A stretch of DNA of 64,000 nucleotides from Flavihumibacter sp. UBA7668 (GCF_002483205.1 NZ_DLHM01000007.1:434001-498000); one strand, 5' to 3'; numbered from the stretch's first letter, positions 42,356 to 51,710 are shown. A program made the numbers and translations. The notes: generated by a model from the sequence alone, not told the origin.

Positions 42356-43669
42356 TTATTTCGCCTTCAGCTTGTTCTTCACCAGTTTGCCATCCTTCAT
42401 GATAACGAGAAATTTATTTTCAGGGTTTGACAGTAGTGATAAATCTTTCAGTGGATCACCATCTACGAGTAAAAGATCGGCATAGGCACCTTCTTCTATT
42501 ACACCCAGCTTTCCGGGATAGGGACTTCGAAGTCCGGATAACTGCAGCAATTGTGCATTATCGTGTGTTACCATTTTCAGAATTTCTGCATTGGTAAACC
42601 ATTGCTGCAATTTCAGGATATAGTCGTTTTGCTGTTTATTCAATTCTGGTTCAAACAGAAAGTCGGTGCCCCATGCCAGCTTCACTTTTAATTTTTTGGC
42701 AAGCGGCCAAATTTTTGCCTGGCCTTCTATAACGGGTTTCCTCTTTTCTCTTCGTAAGGAGTCCATATCCGGTGTATCTTCTATCAGGTTTTGCAAACTC
42801 AGCCAAATACCTTTTTTAGCCATCAGGCGGAGGGTGGCTTCATCTGCCAGTTGTCCGTGCTCAACACATTTTACACCAGCTTTAATTGCTCTGTTAATAG
42901 CTCTGGAGGTATAGGCATGAACGGTTACGTAGGTGCCCCAATCTTCTGCTGCATCAACTGCAGCCTTCATTTCATCGAGTGTATACTGGGTAACATCCAC
43001 CGGATCGTAAGCAGAAGAAGTTCCGCCGCCACCCATGATCTTAATCTGGCTGGCGCCAAAGCGAAGGTTTTCCCGCACGGCTGTCAGCACTTCATCTCTG
43101 CCATCAGCTATAAAATTGGCGCCAAAGGTTTCGGAAAGGGAGGGGGTTCCGAAAAAACGACGCGATTTTTCATGGGGCATCCGGAAATCACCATGCCCCG
43201 AAGTCTGGCTGATTACAGCACCGGAGGGCCAGATGCGCGGACCGGAAATCTTGCCGGCATCCACGGCTGCTTTAAAGGGGAAGATTGGACCACCTACATC
43301 CCGCACACTGGTAAAACCACGCAGCAACATTTCTTCCGCTCCCTTGCTCATGTGTTGAAGAATGAATTCCTGGCTTAAATCCGGTGAAGTCATGTCCTTC
43401 TTGCTCATTGAACCAAAAGCCAGGTGAACGTGCACATCAATTAAACCAGGCATTAAGGTCTTTCCTTTTCCATTTATTCGGATGGTGCCTGCTTCCACTT
43501 CAAAGGGAGTAGGGCTTATTTTCTGAATTTTATTTCCAACAACCAATACATAGGAAGGTGGTGTAAGTGTCTGGGCATTACCGGTAAAAAGCTGCACTTC
43601 CTCAAATAAAACAGGATGTGGTGCAGTTCCTGTAAGTAGCTGGAACCATAGTAGCAATATAGTAAGCAT
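42356..43669 (-). CDS. Exported amidohydrolase (imidazolonepropionase/prolidase-like)
   Basis: The 437-residue protein has a hydrophobic N-terminus that may be a signal peptide. It has the metal-dependent amidohydrolase pattern: PGLIDVHVHLA with HxH, a lysine in QIKIMGGGG, the histidines of VTVHAY and VEHGQLA, and the Asp of LAWGTDF. A small N-terminal beta-sandwich rebuilds at the C-terminus (GVIEEGAYADLLLVDGDPLKDL). Close relatives hydrolyse dipeptides, organophosphates or cyclic imides, and the real substrate is unknown. It is followed at 88 bp upstream by the phosphatase-like lipoprotein gene. Confidence 0.88.
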   Translation of the reverse strand: MLTILLLWFQLLTGTAPHPVLFEEVQLFTGNAQTLTPPSYVLVVGNKIQKISPTPFEVEAGTIRINGKGKTLMPGLIDVHVHLAFGSMSKKDMTSPDLSQEFILQHMSKGAEEMLLRGFTSVRDVGGPIFPFKAAVDAGKISGPRIWPSGAVISQTSGHGDFRMPHEKSRRFFGTPSLSETFGANFIADGRDEVLTAVRENLRFGASQIKIMGGGGTSSAYDPVDVTQYTLDEMKAAVDAAEDWGTYVTVHAYTSRAINRAIKAGVKCVEHGQLADEATLRLMAKKGIWLSLQNLIEDTPDMDSLRREKRKPVIEGQAKIWPLAKKLKVKLAWGTDFLFEPELNKQQNDYILKLQQWFTNAEILKMVTHDNAQLLQLSGLRSPYPGKLGVIEEGAYADLLLVDGDPLKDLSLLSNPENKFLVIMKDGKLVKNKLKAK

Positions 43670-43756
43670 GGCCGTATATTATGTATTTAAGATACATAAG
43701 AAAACCTAACGACCCGCAAAGGCTTTATCTCAGACTGGTACTGCTCTCCCGTTTGT

Positions 43757-45406
43757 TTAAAAAAATAATTTATCGGCAGGGATGATTTGTTTTTCCAAAC
43801 CGGGTCCTTTGTAATAAGCATCCAGCCAAAGACCACCACCTCCGTCGAAGTATTCAATTTTAATGGCGTGTCTTCCTTTGGTCAGTTTGATCTTGCCTGA
43901 TTTTTCTTCCATACCGTGATCACCATCATTGTCCACCACCAATTGTCCGTTTATATACAGCTTACTGCCATCATCGGATCTGGTATAAAACTGGTATTCT
44001 CCTTCTTTGTCGATTTCCAGCCAACTTTCAGCTATCAAACCAAAACCTCCTTTGTTACCCTGCTGTGCAATCTCCGGTTTTTCCAGATCGAGCTGGAATT
44101 CATAATCTGTCCAATTACCGGAAGGTTTCAAAGAGGAGAAAGCAGGAAGTTTTTTCCAATTATCTCCTTTGTAAAAATTATACCGGACACCGTTTTTCCG
44201 GCCGGATTTAAGTACTCTGAAATAAGCAGTGGCGATTTTACCCGGATTTCCGTTTTCGATCACCGCAGCTTTCACCACGCTGGTGGAGCCAAGCTGGAAG
44301 GGCCCTTCATATTTGGCACTGGTTGATGAGGGATTGCTTCCGTCAGTGGTAAAATAAATTGTTCCTGAAGTTTTTTCTTCTGCCGTTGTAATTTCAACCC
44401 GAGGAAGTGAATCAATAAATAAGCCGCCGGCTCTGGCATAATACTTAGCTTCCGGATAAATAACGGGAGCTTCTGTTTGTTTAGTTGCTTTCCATACAAG
44501 GGGAGGTTCTTCAAATCCTTTGAAAGCGGCTTTCACCGGGCGGCCAATCCATTCATAGGGGGTTTCCAATTGCAGGGCAAACGCGATGGTGGCTGCGGCA
44601 TCATACTGATAAATCTGCTGTTGAATCTGGTAGCCATTTTTTATACCGGCACCAAAATAGATTACGGGAACGGTCAGTTCTTCCAGGTCTGTTCCTCCAT
44701 GCCCAGCGCCTATACCACCATGATCAGCCACTATCATTACCATGGTGTTATTTTCCATACCGGCTTTCCGGATAGCATCGATAATTACACCGATGCAGGA
44801 ATCTGCCTTAAGAATGCCATCAAAATAGCCCTTGGTACCATGGCCGAAATGGTGGCCAGCGCCATCCACTTCATCCAGGTGAACCCAGGATAGCACCGGT
44901 TTTTTTTCTATGAGGTAATTCGCATAGGCGGCAACGGTAGCATCCTGTGTTTCATAATGTTGGCTCAGATTAACCAGGCTGGAATCAAATAATCTACCGA
45001 AGCCTTCCCAATTATAGATAGCGCCGGCTTCCTCATTGGGGCGCTGGCTTCTGAAAATAGTAAAGATGGAGGGGAAGCGATTGCTGCTGTCAAATGCAAC
45101 GGGTTCAAGGGTATGATCGTTCAGCTCCCAATCATTGCTGGTTATTCCATGTTGTTCGGGTCCGGCACCCTGTAGCATGGAAGCCCAGTTGGGACTGCTT
45201 ACTGTTGGCAAAACCGTTCTTACCGTCGTAGAATAAGCACCCACTCTTAATAAACTATCCAGTACAGGAGCTTTTGCTTTTTTCAGTCCGCTGGCACTGA
45301 ATCCGTCAATGCCAATAACGATAACATGTTTGATGTGCTCCGGGGTTTTGTTTGTAGTTGGGGAACAGGCGGCCATCAGGCAGCAAAGCAGCAATAGTTT
45401 ATTCAT
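43757..45406 (-). CDS. Alkaline-phosphatase-superfamily (NPP-like) lipoprotein with C-terminal PA14 domain
   Basis: The 549-residue lipoprotein (lipobox LMAAC14) has a nucleotide pyrophosphatase/phosphodiesterase core: IGIDGFSASG with D34, LPTVSSPNWASM with the nucleophile T68, VHLDEVDGAGHHFGHG, and IVADHGGIGAGHGG. From about residue 315 a chitobiase-like FN3 strand domain (IYFTTDGSNPSS ... KAAVIENG) follows, then a PA14 domain (LIAESWLEIDKEGEYQFYTRSDDGSKLYINGQLVVDNDG) which probably binds carbohydrate. It would hydrolyse phosphodiesters at the surface or in the periplasm. Likely substrates are sugar nucleotides or glycerophosphodiesters, but none is proven. Confidence 0.87.
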   Translation of the reverse strand: MNKLLLLCCLMAACSPTTNKTPEHIKHVIVIGIDGFSASGLKKAKAPVLDSLLRVGAYSTTVRTVLPTVSSPNWASMLQGAGPEQHGITSNDWELNDHTLEPVAFDSSNRFPSIFTIFRSQRPNEEAGAIYNWEGFGRLFDSSLVNLSQHYETQDATVAAYANYLIEKKPVLSWVHLDEVDGAGHHFGHGTKGYFDGILKADSCIGVIIDAIRKAGMENNTMVMIVADHGGIGAGHGGTDLEELTVPVIYFGAGIKNGYQIQQQIYQYDAAATIAFALQLETPYEWIGRPVKAAFKGFEEPPLVWKATKQTEAPVIYPEAKYYARAGGLFIDSLPRVEITTAEEKTSGTIYFTTDGSNPSSTSAKYEGPFQLGSTSVVKAAVIENGNPGKIATAYFRVLKSGRKNGVRYNFYKGDNWKKLPAFSSLKPSGNWTDYEFQLDLEKPEIAQQGNKGGFGLIAESWLEIDKEGEYQFYTRSDDGSKLYINGQLVVDNDGDHGMEEKSGKIKLTKGRHAIKIEYFDGGGGLWLDAYYKGPGLEKQIIPADKLFF

Positions 45407-45684
45407 ACCTAAATCTATTAGTTAGATTGAACTGAAAAGCTAAAGCTAGAACATTCAGCAAAGTATTATAGTACGCAGGCTGCAAATCAATCATCAAAAT
45501 GAGCAGGGAATTGTCCTTAAATAGTATAACATGCATCTTTAGGTAAATACCACCAAAATGTATTTATTTTGCACACTGTTTAAATATCTTCCTTTTTTTA
45601 ATAAAGCTCAATTGGTAATGAATGTCGGAGCCCTACTTTAATCCCACTCAAGATTAAATTATAAGGCGTTTAAATAAATAAGAA

Positions 45685-46353
45685 ATGTTTCAAGCCAATC
45701 CTACTCCAAAAGGCACAGGTGCGTCAATTTATGGCAGTTATGAAGACCTATGTTTTTTACATGAGTTTATTCATAATTTAATTGATGGTCTTAAGGAATC
45801 AGTTCCAGAACAGGAGGCCCAAAGTAAACTATTATTAAATTTTGCTTATGAATTAAGGAAAGCATATGAGGGGCAAAGGATATTTAAATCTGAAGAAAGT
45901 CCCAATAATAGATCAGAAAATATACTATATGGTTTTCAAATTGTCTGGACAGATCTGATCATATATTTAATCACAATAAGAGAATTAACTGCCTATTCAA
46001 TTACTGACAAAGGTCAGCAAGGTATTTTATATCTTCTGGAATTTGCTGTTGAAAAAGCACTTGACAAATATGATCCAATCGGCGGAATGGAAATTAAAGC
46101 ATTACTACTCCGACGAATTCCAACTTTCACACCATACGCTTTTATTCAATACCAGGCGTTGCACCGCGAATTTACTTTTGGTAAGGGTGGTAAAACCAGG
46201 TTTAGGAAGATTCCCAAATTAATAAATGCCTATTTTAATGAATGGGATCCTGCTCACAAATCATTCATTGAGGAACTAAAAGCGAGTGCAAAAAAAATAA
46301 ACTGTGAAATTACTCAACTAACAACGAAAAGCTTTCCAAAGATTGAGTGGTGA
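45685..46353 (+). CDS. Hypothetical protein resembling DUF6904
   Basis: The 222-residue soluble protein begins MFQANPTPKGTGASIYGSYEDLCFLHEFIHNL, which resembles the start of DUF6904 proteins as I remember it (TPxGTGxxIxGxYxDLxxLxE). It continues with helices (LLLNFAYELRKAYEGQRIF, WTDLIIYLITIRELTAY, ILYLLEFAVEKALDKYD). There is no signal peptide. Function is unknown. It is a single gene in an AT-rich setting, beside a restriction-endonuclease-like gene on the other strand. Confidence 0.6.
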   Translation: MFQANPTPKGTGASIYGSYEDLCFLHEFIHNLIDGLKESVPEQEAQSKLLLNFAYELRKAYEGQRIFKSEESPNNRSENILYGFQIVWTDLIIYLITIRELTAYSITDKGQQGILYLLEFAVEKALDKYDPIGGMEIKALLLRRIPTFTPYAFIQYQALHREFTFGKGGKTRFRKIPKLINAYFNEWDPAHKSFIEELKASAKKINCEITQLTTKSFPKIEW

Positions 46354-46441
46354 TCCAAACTATGTACTTAAAAAACAAATACCCGGATTTTGTTTCCACC
46401 TTCTTTGTCATACTTCTTTATTTTTTCTGATGTGGCTACTT

Positions 46442-47515
46442 CTATTTATAATGCGCAATTGTGGCTAGTAACTCAGATTTGAATTTATAGATATCATCCA
46501 CAGAATCAAGCAGCTTCTTCTCCCCATTATCTTTTCCATTGTGAAACAATTCCAGATATTTATTGGAGGAATTAAAATGTAAGCGGCATAAAGGTTTTCG
46601 ATTGTTATCGTCCAGAAGAATTCCAAAGTAAGACTGGGTGTCACGAAACGAGATTCTACTTGCCGGCAAAGATTCCCTCATTATTGCTTTTACAATCTGA
46701 GATCCTTCCATCTCTTCAATAGTGGTTGCTATTTTGGGTTCATCTGAATTTTCATCAATTGGATCCACTGGTGTATCTTCCTTAGTTGGAACTGCTTCAT
46801 TGATATGTAAGGCACTCTTTAATCGAAAACTAATTGATTCATTGATTGAATTGGTAATTGCCTTCCTCGTGTATTCTCTGAAAGTACTTAACCTTGTGGC
46901 AGTTAAGGGCTTTTCAAAAAATCGATTCACCAATAGCCGAACCAGCTCATCAGAAGGCTGCTGCACTTCCTTTTCAAACTCAGTACGTATGGCCTTGATA
47001 TATTTCAGTGCTTCAGCAGAATCCAGAATATTAGACAGATTATATCCATTTTTGGTAAAGTTTTCCAGGATCATCAGATTGTTGTCCTTCAAATTGGATA
47101 AGTCTAAAGAAAAAAATGGTTTTTCATCCATTATATTTGGCTTTTCCAGATCGGAATAAAAATTGTATTGATGGCCATTGGTTAAAACACCAAACCTGGC
47201 TTTTGAAACGTGGTAATACCTGTGAAGTTGAGAATTGTGGGCGTCTACCTGTTCTTTCCAATGTTTGCATTCTATAATCAAAATGGGTTCGCCATCCTTT
47301 TTAATTACATAATCAACTTTTTCACCTTTTTTAGTTCCAATGTCACAGATGAATTCAGGAATTACTTCGGTTGGATTAAAAATATCATATCCAAGGATTT
47401 GAATAAAAGGCATTACAAAAGCATTTTTGGTAGCTTCTTCGGTGTTGATTTGTGTTTTTAATTGATCCACCCGCTGGTGCAATTGTTCCAACCGAAATTT
47501 TAAATCATTCTCCAT
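46442..47515 (-). CDS. Type I restriction HsdR-N-like (PD-D/ExK) endonuclease-domain protein
   Basis: ATG at 47515 gives 357 residues; the longer upstream frame runs through another gene and has no sense. An N-terminal coiled-coil-like helix (LKFRLEQLHQRVDQLKTQINTEEATKNAF) leads into the HsdR N-terminal nuclease fold: TEVIPEF, KVDYVIKKDGEPILIIECK with D68, E82 and K84 as the PD-(D/E)xK residues. The rest (about 150-357) is unassigned. There is no helicase or methylase beside it, so it is a stand-alone nuclease-like protein, as seen with some defence or mobile-element genes. Confidence 0.85.
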   Translation of the reverse strand: MENDLKFRLEQLHQRVDQLKTQINTEEATKNAFVMPFIQILGYDIFNPTEVIPEFICDIGTKKGEKVDYVIKKDGEPILIIECKHWKEQVDAHNSQLHRYYHVSKARFGVLTNGHQYNFYSDLEKPNIMDEKPFFSLDLSNLKDNNLMILENFTKNGYNLSNILDSAEALKYIKAIRTEFEKEVQQPSDELVRLLVNRFFEKPLTATRLSTFREYTRKAITNSINESISFRLKSALHINEAVPTKEDTPVDPIDENSDEPKIATTIEEMEGSQIVKAIMRESLPASRISFRDTQSYFGILLDDNNRKPLCRLHFNSSNKYLELFHNGKDNGEKKLLDSVDDIYKFKSELLATIAHYK

Positions 47516-47525
47516 TATTGACAAT

Positions 47526-47756
47526 TTATTTTTCCCAACCACAGATTGTTTTTCTAATTTTTTTTGCGTCTTCGAGTGATACATGAATAATCGGATGTTT
47601 ACAGGCACGCAATCCGCGGCAATTTTCCACCAGATGATACTTGGTAGCATTAGGACTATCACATAGATATCCCCCCTTCTTTTCAGCACATTTGAAACTG
47701 CTGAGAAGTATCAACAAAAACCCTATTGGCTTCACTTCATTCCTGTGTTTTACCAA
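47526..47756 (-). CDS. Small exported Cys/His-rich protein
   Basis: The frame encodes a hydrophobic start (FLLILLSSFKC, lipobox-like) and a C-terminal domain with YLCDS, KYHLVENCRGL, ACKHPIIHVSLEDAKK and ICGWE. I remember this pattern (Cys, His, CRGL, CxH, ending CGWE) from small conserved Bacteroidota proteins; it probably binds zinc. The start is TTG 47756 or GTG 47733. It precedes the restriction-like gene by 10 bp on the same strand. Confidence 0.65.
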   Translation of the reverse strand: MVKHRNEVKPIGFLLILLSSFKCAEKKGGYLCDSPNATKYHLVENCRGLRACKHPIIHVSLEDAKKIRKTICGWEK

Positions 47757-47806
47757 ATCTACTGTATGTGATAGGATAATTTTTACGGGAACCCGTATTG
47801 GCTTAA

Positions 47807-48472
47807 TCAGATGATACCATACTCTTTACAAAAAGCAATCAATTGCTCATTGGTAGTGAACTTATGCTCCTCTTTCAGAAAATTTAATTTCTTTTCGACA
47901 CTACTCAATCCACTCGGACGAATACCCTGCCGTTGCAGGTATTCCGGTATATCTTTTTGCCTTATACCCTCGGAAAGCAAGGTTAAAATGGCGATATCAA
48001 ACGAAGTGAATTCATAGACATTCTTCTGCTTTAGCAACTGCATGAGATGACGGGGATAATAGCGTTGATTTTTTTCAATTTCTTCAATCGCTATTTTTAA
48101 TTCTTTGGCATCATTTCTGGCTTTTCGAACATAGCCGTCAATTTCAAGTTCATTATACAGTTTCTCAATGGTGCTCAGTTTACTTTCTGCTGAAAAAACA
48201 AGGACTTTTAATTCAGGTTGCAGTATTCTGGCCTCCTGTATCAATTCCTGTCCACTGTTAATCAGCTGTTCTTGTCCGTCCATCTCAAAACACAAATCTG
48301 TAATCAGCAAATCAAAGGAGTTGCCACGGCTAATAGCATGCCGGATACTTGCTAATGCATCATCGCAATAATACATGTACTCAATCTGAGTCACCCCTAT
48401 TTCATCCAATACTTTTTGTAATGAAATAGTTGACATTTCGTGATCTTCGGCAATAAGGATTTTATTTATCAT
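47807..48472 (-). CDS. Response regulator (REC plus helix-turn-helix output)
   Basis: The 221-residue protein starts with a receiver domain: the acidic pair E9-D10 (LIAEDHE), phospho-acceptor D59 (LLITDLCFEM), and VLVFSAESKLS with the conserved Ser/Lys. The C-terminal part (about 150-221: ILTLLSEGIRQKDIPEYLQRQGIRPSGLSSVEKKLNFLKEEHKFTTNEQLIAFCKEYG) is a LuxR-like helix-turn-helix. The cognate kinase gene is 5 bp upstream, so they form a two-component pair. Confidence 0.9.
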   Translation of the reverse strand: MINKILIAEDHEMSTISLQKVLDEIGVTQIEYMYYCDDALASIRHAISRGNSFDLLITDLCFEMDGQEQLINSGQELIQEARILQPELKVLVFSAESKLSTIEKLYNELEIDGYVRKARNDAKELKIAIEEIEKNQRYYPRHLMQLLKQKNVYEFTSFDIAILTLLSEGIRQKDIPEYLQRQGIRPSGLSSVEKKLNFLKEEHKFTTNEQLIAFCKEYGII

Positions 48473-48477
48473 GCTTG

Positions 48478-50163
48478 CTATTCAACTGGCAGGTGAATCT
48501 GAATTTTTAACCCATTCAAAGGATTATTTTTAAAATTAAGCCAGCCGTTCAATCCAATAATCCGGTTTTCCGTATTCCTCAACCCATTACCAAATTTCAG
48601 CCTGGCTGGAAGTCCAACTCCATTATCTGTATAGTTAATTTTTAACACCCTATCCGTTCGTTCAAATTTTACAAGTACATTACTGGCTTTGCTGTGCTTG
48701 TCCATATTGACAAGCAATTCCTGAAGTATAGGTTCTACTTCCGATTTTAAACGCTGACCTATGGATTTCCACAAATCAGGATCATTTCCCGCCACCATAA
48801 TTTTGGTACTGCCGCTGCCAAAATTATTAATCAGCGCACTTATTTTTTGGTGGTACCCTGTCATTGGCTCACGTAGCTCTTCCTCATCATAGGAGATATC
48901 TCTTGATTTTTCATAGAGGTATTCAACATCATCCAGTAAGGCTGCTTTATCCAGATCGGGATTGTGTTCAATGGAAGTCATGATCCGATACAGTCCATTC
49001 GCCACCACATCATGCACTTTTTGCGAGGTTTTTAACTGTTGCTCCCGGAGAGATTGCTCAAATTGTAATTGGAGCTGTTTTTTTCTTTTGCGTTGTCTGT
49101 TCATTCCAAAAATAAACAGGCCAAGCAGTGCCAAAACCAGGGCACCACCAATCAATTGTTGCCGAAAAAGCAACGATTCCTTTTCCGCATTTGTATTTAA
49201 GAGCTCCAGGTTTTCGGCTTTACTTTTTGCGGCTTCATAGCGGATCAGCGCAAATTGGTTTCGGGCAGTGTTGCGGGCAGCCTGCAGACTGTCTGATAAG
49301 TGCATGTATTCAGCCACAAATCCCTTTACCTTATCTGTTGAAGCTAAAGGAATAAGTTTCTTGAGTGCTTCGAGTTGATCGTCCACACTGTTCAAATCAG
49401 TTGCTACTGCATACATCCTGGAGGCATAAAACAAGGCGGAATCGGGACGTCTACCGGAATAATAATCCGCCAGATGAGAATAACTGGCATTCAATCCCCA
49501 CTGGTCCTTTTCAGCAGTTCGGATCTGAAGCGCGGCCCAATAATCCGGTAATAGATTAAAGCTTTTATTCTGCAGCCACCTGGTTCGGGCCAGATTGGAT
49601 TGTACCCTGGCCTGATTAACCGGGTTAGATACCGTATCCTTTAGTAAAATGGAAAATAATTCAATCGCCTTATCATTATCACCCATTTTCTGGTAGGCCA
49701 TCGCAAGATTGTTCAATGCAATATTCTTAAAATTACGGTCAGTGGTGAGATCTGCGGTTTGCTGGTAATAGAGAATGGCATCCACATAATTCCCCAGTGT
49801 TAGGTTGTTAGAGCCCAGCAGGTTATAAACTGCCTGGTAATAAGGTCGCTTTTCTTCTGATTCCTCTTTTAGATAGCCCAGCGCAGCCAGCAGGGTTTCA
49901 ATGCTTCCGAAATAATCTCCCGCGTTGTGCTGGATAATGGCCATATAGTTGAGTGCTGAAGCTATTTCGAGCGAATCGGCTGATTGGGTGGCAATTTCAT
50001 TAAAATAATAAAAAGCCGAATCGGGTTGCGAGTTCAGCAGCTCCATGGCAGTGGTAAAACCTGCATCGGTAGCAGGAGCCTGCGCCGGATCAGGTTGTTT
50101 GCAACTGATCAGGACTACGATTATTAGGAAAAGGCTGTTGAATGAACCACGTATTAAAAACAT
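48478..50163 (-). CDS. TPR-containing sensor histidine kinase (DesK/NarX-like)
   Basis: The 561-residue lipoprotein-like protein (LISC21) has TPR repeats in its periplasmic part (about 35-300), one transmembrane helix (336-354, LIGGALVLALLGLFIFGM), a coiled-coil, and a HisKA_3-like core with H384 in KVHDVVANGLYRIM. The ATPase domain includes LQELLVNMDKHSKAS (N box), YTDNGVGLP (512-520) and FGNGLRNTENRI. It should phosphorylate the response regulator encoded 5 bp downstream. The ligand of the TPRs is unknown; a short secreted peptide gene lies just upstream. Confidence 0.9.
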   Translation of the reverse strand: MFLIRGSFNSLFLIIVVLISCKQPDPAQAPATDAGFTTAMELLNSQPDSAFYYFNEIATQSADSLEIASALNYMAIIQHNAGDYFGSIETLLAALGYLKEESEEKRPYYQAVYNLLGSNNLTLGNYVDAILYYQQTADLTTDRNFKNIALNNLAMAYQKMGDNDKAIELFSILLKDTVSNPVNQARVQSNLARTRWLQNKSFNLLPDYWAALQIRTAEKDQWGLNASYSHLADYYSGRRPDSALFYASRMYAVATDLNSVDDQLEALKKLIPLASTDKVKGFVAEYMHLSDSLQAARNTARNQFALIRYEAAKSKAENLELLNTNAEKESLLFRQQLIGGALVLALLGLFIFGMNRQRKRKKQLQLQFEQSLREQQLKTSQKVHDVVANGLYRIMTSIEHNPDLDKAALLDDVEYLYEKSRDISYDEEELREPMTGYHQKISALINNFGSGSTKIMVAGNDPDLWKSIGQRLKSEVEPILQELLVNMDKHSKASNVLVKFERTDRVLKINYTDNGVGLPARLKFGNGLRNTENRIIGLNGWLNFKNNPLNGLKIQIHLPVE

Positions 50164-50177
50164 AGAACAGGGAAATT

Positions 50178-50210
50178 AAAAAAAATAAGGCAAGCTTTCA
50201 CTTGCCTTAT
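50178..50210 (-). terminator. Intrinsic terminator of the small secreted peptide gene
   Basis: Read on the minus strand, ATAAGGCAAG (50210-50201) pairs with CTTGCCTTAT (50194-50185) across a 6-nt loop and is followed by seven to eight T. It sits between the small peptide stop (50217) and the histidine kinase start (50163), so it is a strong terminator separating the two. Confidence 0.88.
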
Positions 50211-50216
50211 CTGTTC

Positions 50217-50372
50217 TTATCCCTTCCCTTTGGGAGGTGGAGGTGGAATATGTCCGGTTTCACCGCCGGTATCGCTGGTGGTAACCACACCAGGGTCTTC
50301 ATTAATTGGATCGTTTACGGGTTGAGTCGAGGAGGCCAATCCCAATAGAAGGGATATCAATATGTAAAACAT
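50217..50372 (-). CDS. Small secreted peptide, 51 aa, with Pro-rich tail
   Basis: From ATG 50372 the frame reads MFYILISLLLGLASSTQP (signal-like), an acidic middle (VNDPINEDPGVVTTSDTGGETGH) and IPPPPPKGKG. A longer upstream frame starts at 50522 but has no sensible start region. A strong terminator follows 7 bp downstream, which supports a real short transcript. It may be a small exported peptide or structural peptide; a link to the TPR histidine kinase just downstream is possible only by proximity. Confidence 0.55.
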   Translation of the reverse strand: MFYILISLLLGLASSTQPVNDPINEDPGVVTTSDTGGETGHIPPPPPKGKG

Positions 50373-50711
50373 TTTGTTTAAATTTTGAAATGAAGGAATC
50401 TTGCACCGGATTTTGCTGATCCAGCGCGGGTTTTGAAAACATTCCAGGAAGCGCTTCCTGGATTTTTTGGGAAGTAGGTGAGCGCTGGAGAGGTGGCGAC
50501 CGGAAACTGCTTCCCAGGTCAATCATCCGACACCAACAATCCAACTCTCTGAAATCAATTCTGTATAGAAATCCAATTAGCCAGAAAGGAATCAATTGAT
50601 TTCAGGATCAAAAGTATTAGGCAATACCAGGCTGATTATCAACTGATTCCGATAATTCCGGTAATTCCGGTGAGATTCCGAAAATTCGAATTCAATCAGC
50701 TATTATTTGAT
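50373..50711. other. Intergenic region between the small peptide gene and the bitopic protein gene
   Basis: About 340 bp without a gene of note. Near the right end are three closely spaced ATTCCG units (50653-50680) separated by 8-10 bp, upstream of the plus-strand start at 50712. No TAnnTTTG box or tRNA was seen. Confidence 0.45.
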
Positions 50712-51599
50712 ATGTTTCCAGATTACAGAAACCTCATTCTAGAAGATTTTAGAAAAAAATCGGAGCAACAATTGCTTCCGAATAGCCTTTTACTACCCAG
50801 TCCGGCCAAGTTGAGAGAGGAGTGTCTGAAAATATGTGAGGAGCGATATCAACCCCGCGACTTAAAAACCCTGCGCGATTTTTTTGGGGTGGTGGATGGA
50901 AAGGATAGTTGTCTGAAAGCAATTAGTCGATTTGAAATTGATAAGTTCAAACCATTGATCAATTACCTCAAGGGCGAAACCGAGGACACGAATGAAAAAA
51001 ACATTGAGCTGTTAGCCTGGCTAATTGATTTTCAACCGAGGCCATATGAGTTGGGCAGAAAGTATATTGGGGAGAAAGAAGCTATAGAGGGTTTAGAACT
51101 TGCGGCGGCGGTTCAACCATTGGCAAAAACACCTCAAATTGAACCACGTGGTTTTGAACAAAGGAAAAATCAAAGATTTTTTAAATGGTTAGTACCGGGC
51201 GCTTTAGCTATTCTGGCAGTTACAGGTTTCTCCATAATGAAATTCAGAAAAACTCCACCTACTGTGCAGTCATTTGCAGATCTGCCCAGTTCATGTATGT
51301 ATTGGACAGGGGAGCTATATAAAGTTGTACCCTGTGGTACCCGTCCGGGTTCCGCAATCGTATTACCACTTGATACCTTTTTGCTCAGGAATTTTAAAAA
51401 AGTTACGCAACCAGATACGATTAGTTTAAGATCAGCTGGAAAGCTTTGGTATATCAAGCGCAATAATAATCTGGACGTTTTTACTGTTAAGGGCAATCAT
51501 CCGGAAGAGCTTCACCGGCAACTGAAGCCTTTATCAGCTTACATGATCAAAAAACATATACTGGGTAAACAAAAAATTCGGCAGAATCCAGAAAATTGA
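50712..51599 (+). CDS. Hypothetical bitopic protein with conserved N-terminal domain
   Basis: ATG 50712 gives 295 residues; GTG 50670 would add 14. The N-terminal half (MFPDYRNLILEDFRKKSEQQLLPNSLLLPSPAKLREECLKICEERY ... DLKTLRDFFG) matches, from memory, a family of Bacteroidota hypothetical proteins, with the SPAKLREEC signature. One transmembrane helix follows (about 160-178, VPGALAILAVTGFSIM), and then a C-terminal part with CMYWTGELYKVVPCG, a possible disulfide. It points to a cytoplasmic N-terminus linked to an outer domain, the usual arrangement of a signal-transducing protein. Function unknown. Confidence 0.65.
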   Translation: MFPDYRNLILEDFRKKSEQQLLPNSLLLPSPAKLREECLKICEERYQPRDLKTLRDFFGVVDGKDSCLKAISRFEIDKFKPLINYLKGETEDTNEKNIELLAWLIDFQPRPYELGRKYIGEKEAIEGLELAAAVQPLAKTPQIEPRGFEQRKNQRFFKWLVPGALAILAVTGFSIMKFRKTPPTVQSFADLPSSCMYWTGELYKVVPCGTRPGSAIVLPLDTFLLRNFKKVTQPDTISLRSAGKLWYIKRNNNLDVFTVKGNHPEELHRQLKPLSAYMIKKHILGKQKIRQNPEN

Positions 51600-51710
51600 A
51601 CGCCGATCCCGGAATTAATAAAATAGATATTATTTCTGATTCCCCTGAAGAGATTGTATTCCCCTTTGAAAGCGATACGGTATCCTGAAATATGCTTATT
51701 TTCAGGTATC

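Noticed and set aside
46442..47515. Complete type I restriction-modification system
   Set aside because: Only an HsdR-N-like domain is present; no helicase part, HsdM or HsdS exists beside it.
50217..50522. 101-codon version of the small peptide gene
   Set aside because: The first 50 codons are unlike a signal peptide and come from AT-poor intergenic sequence; the ATG at 50372 gives a normal signal-like start.
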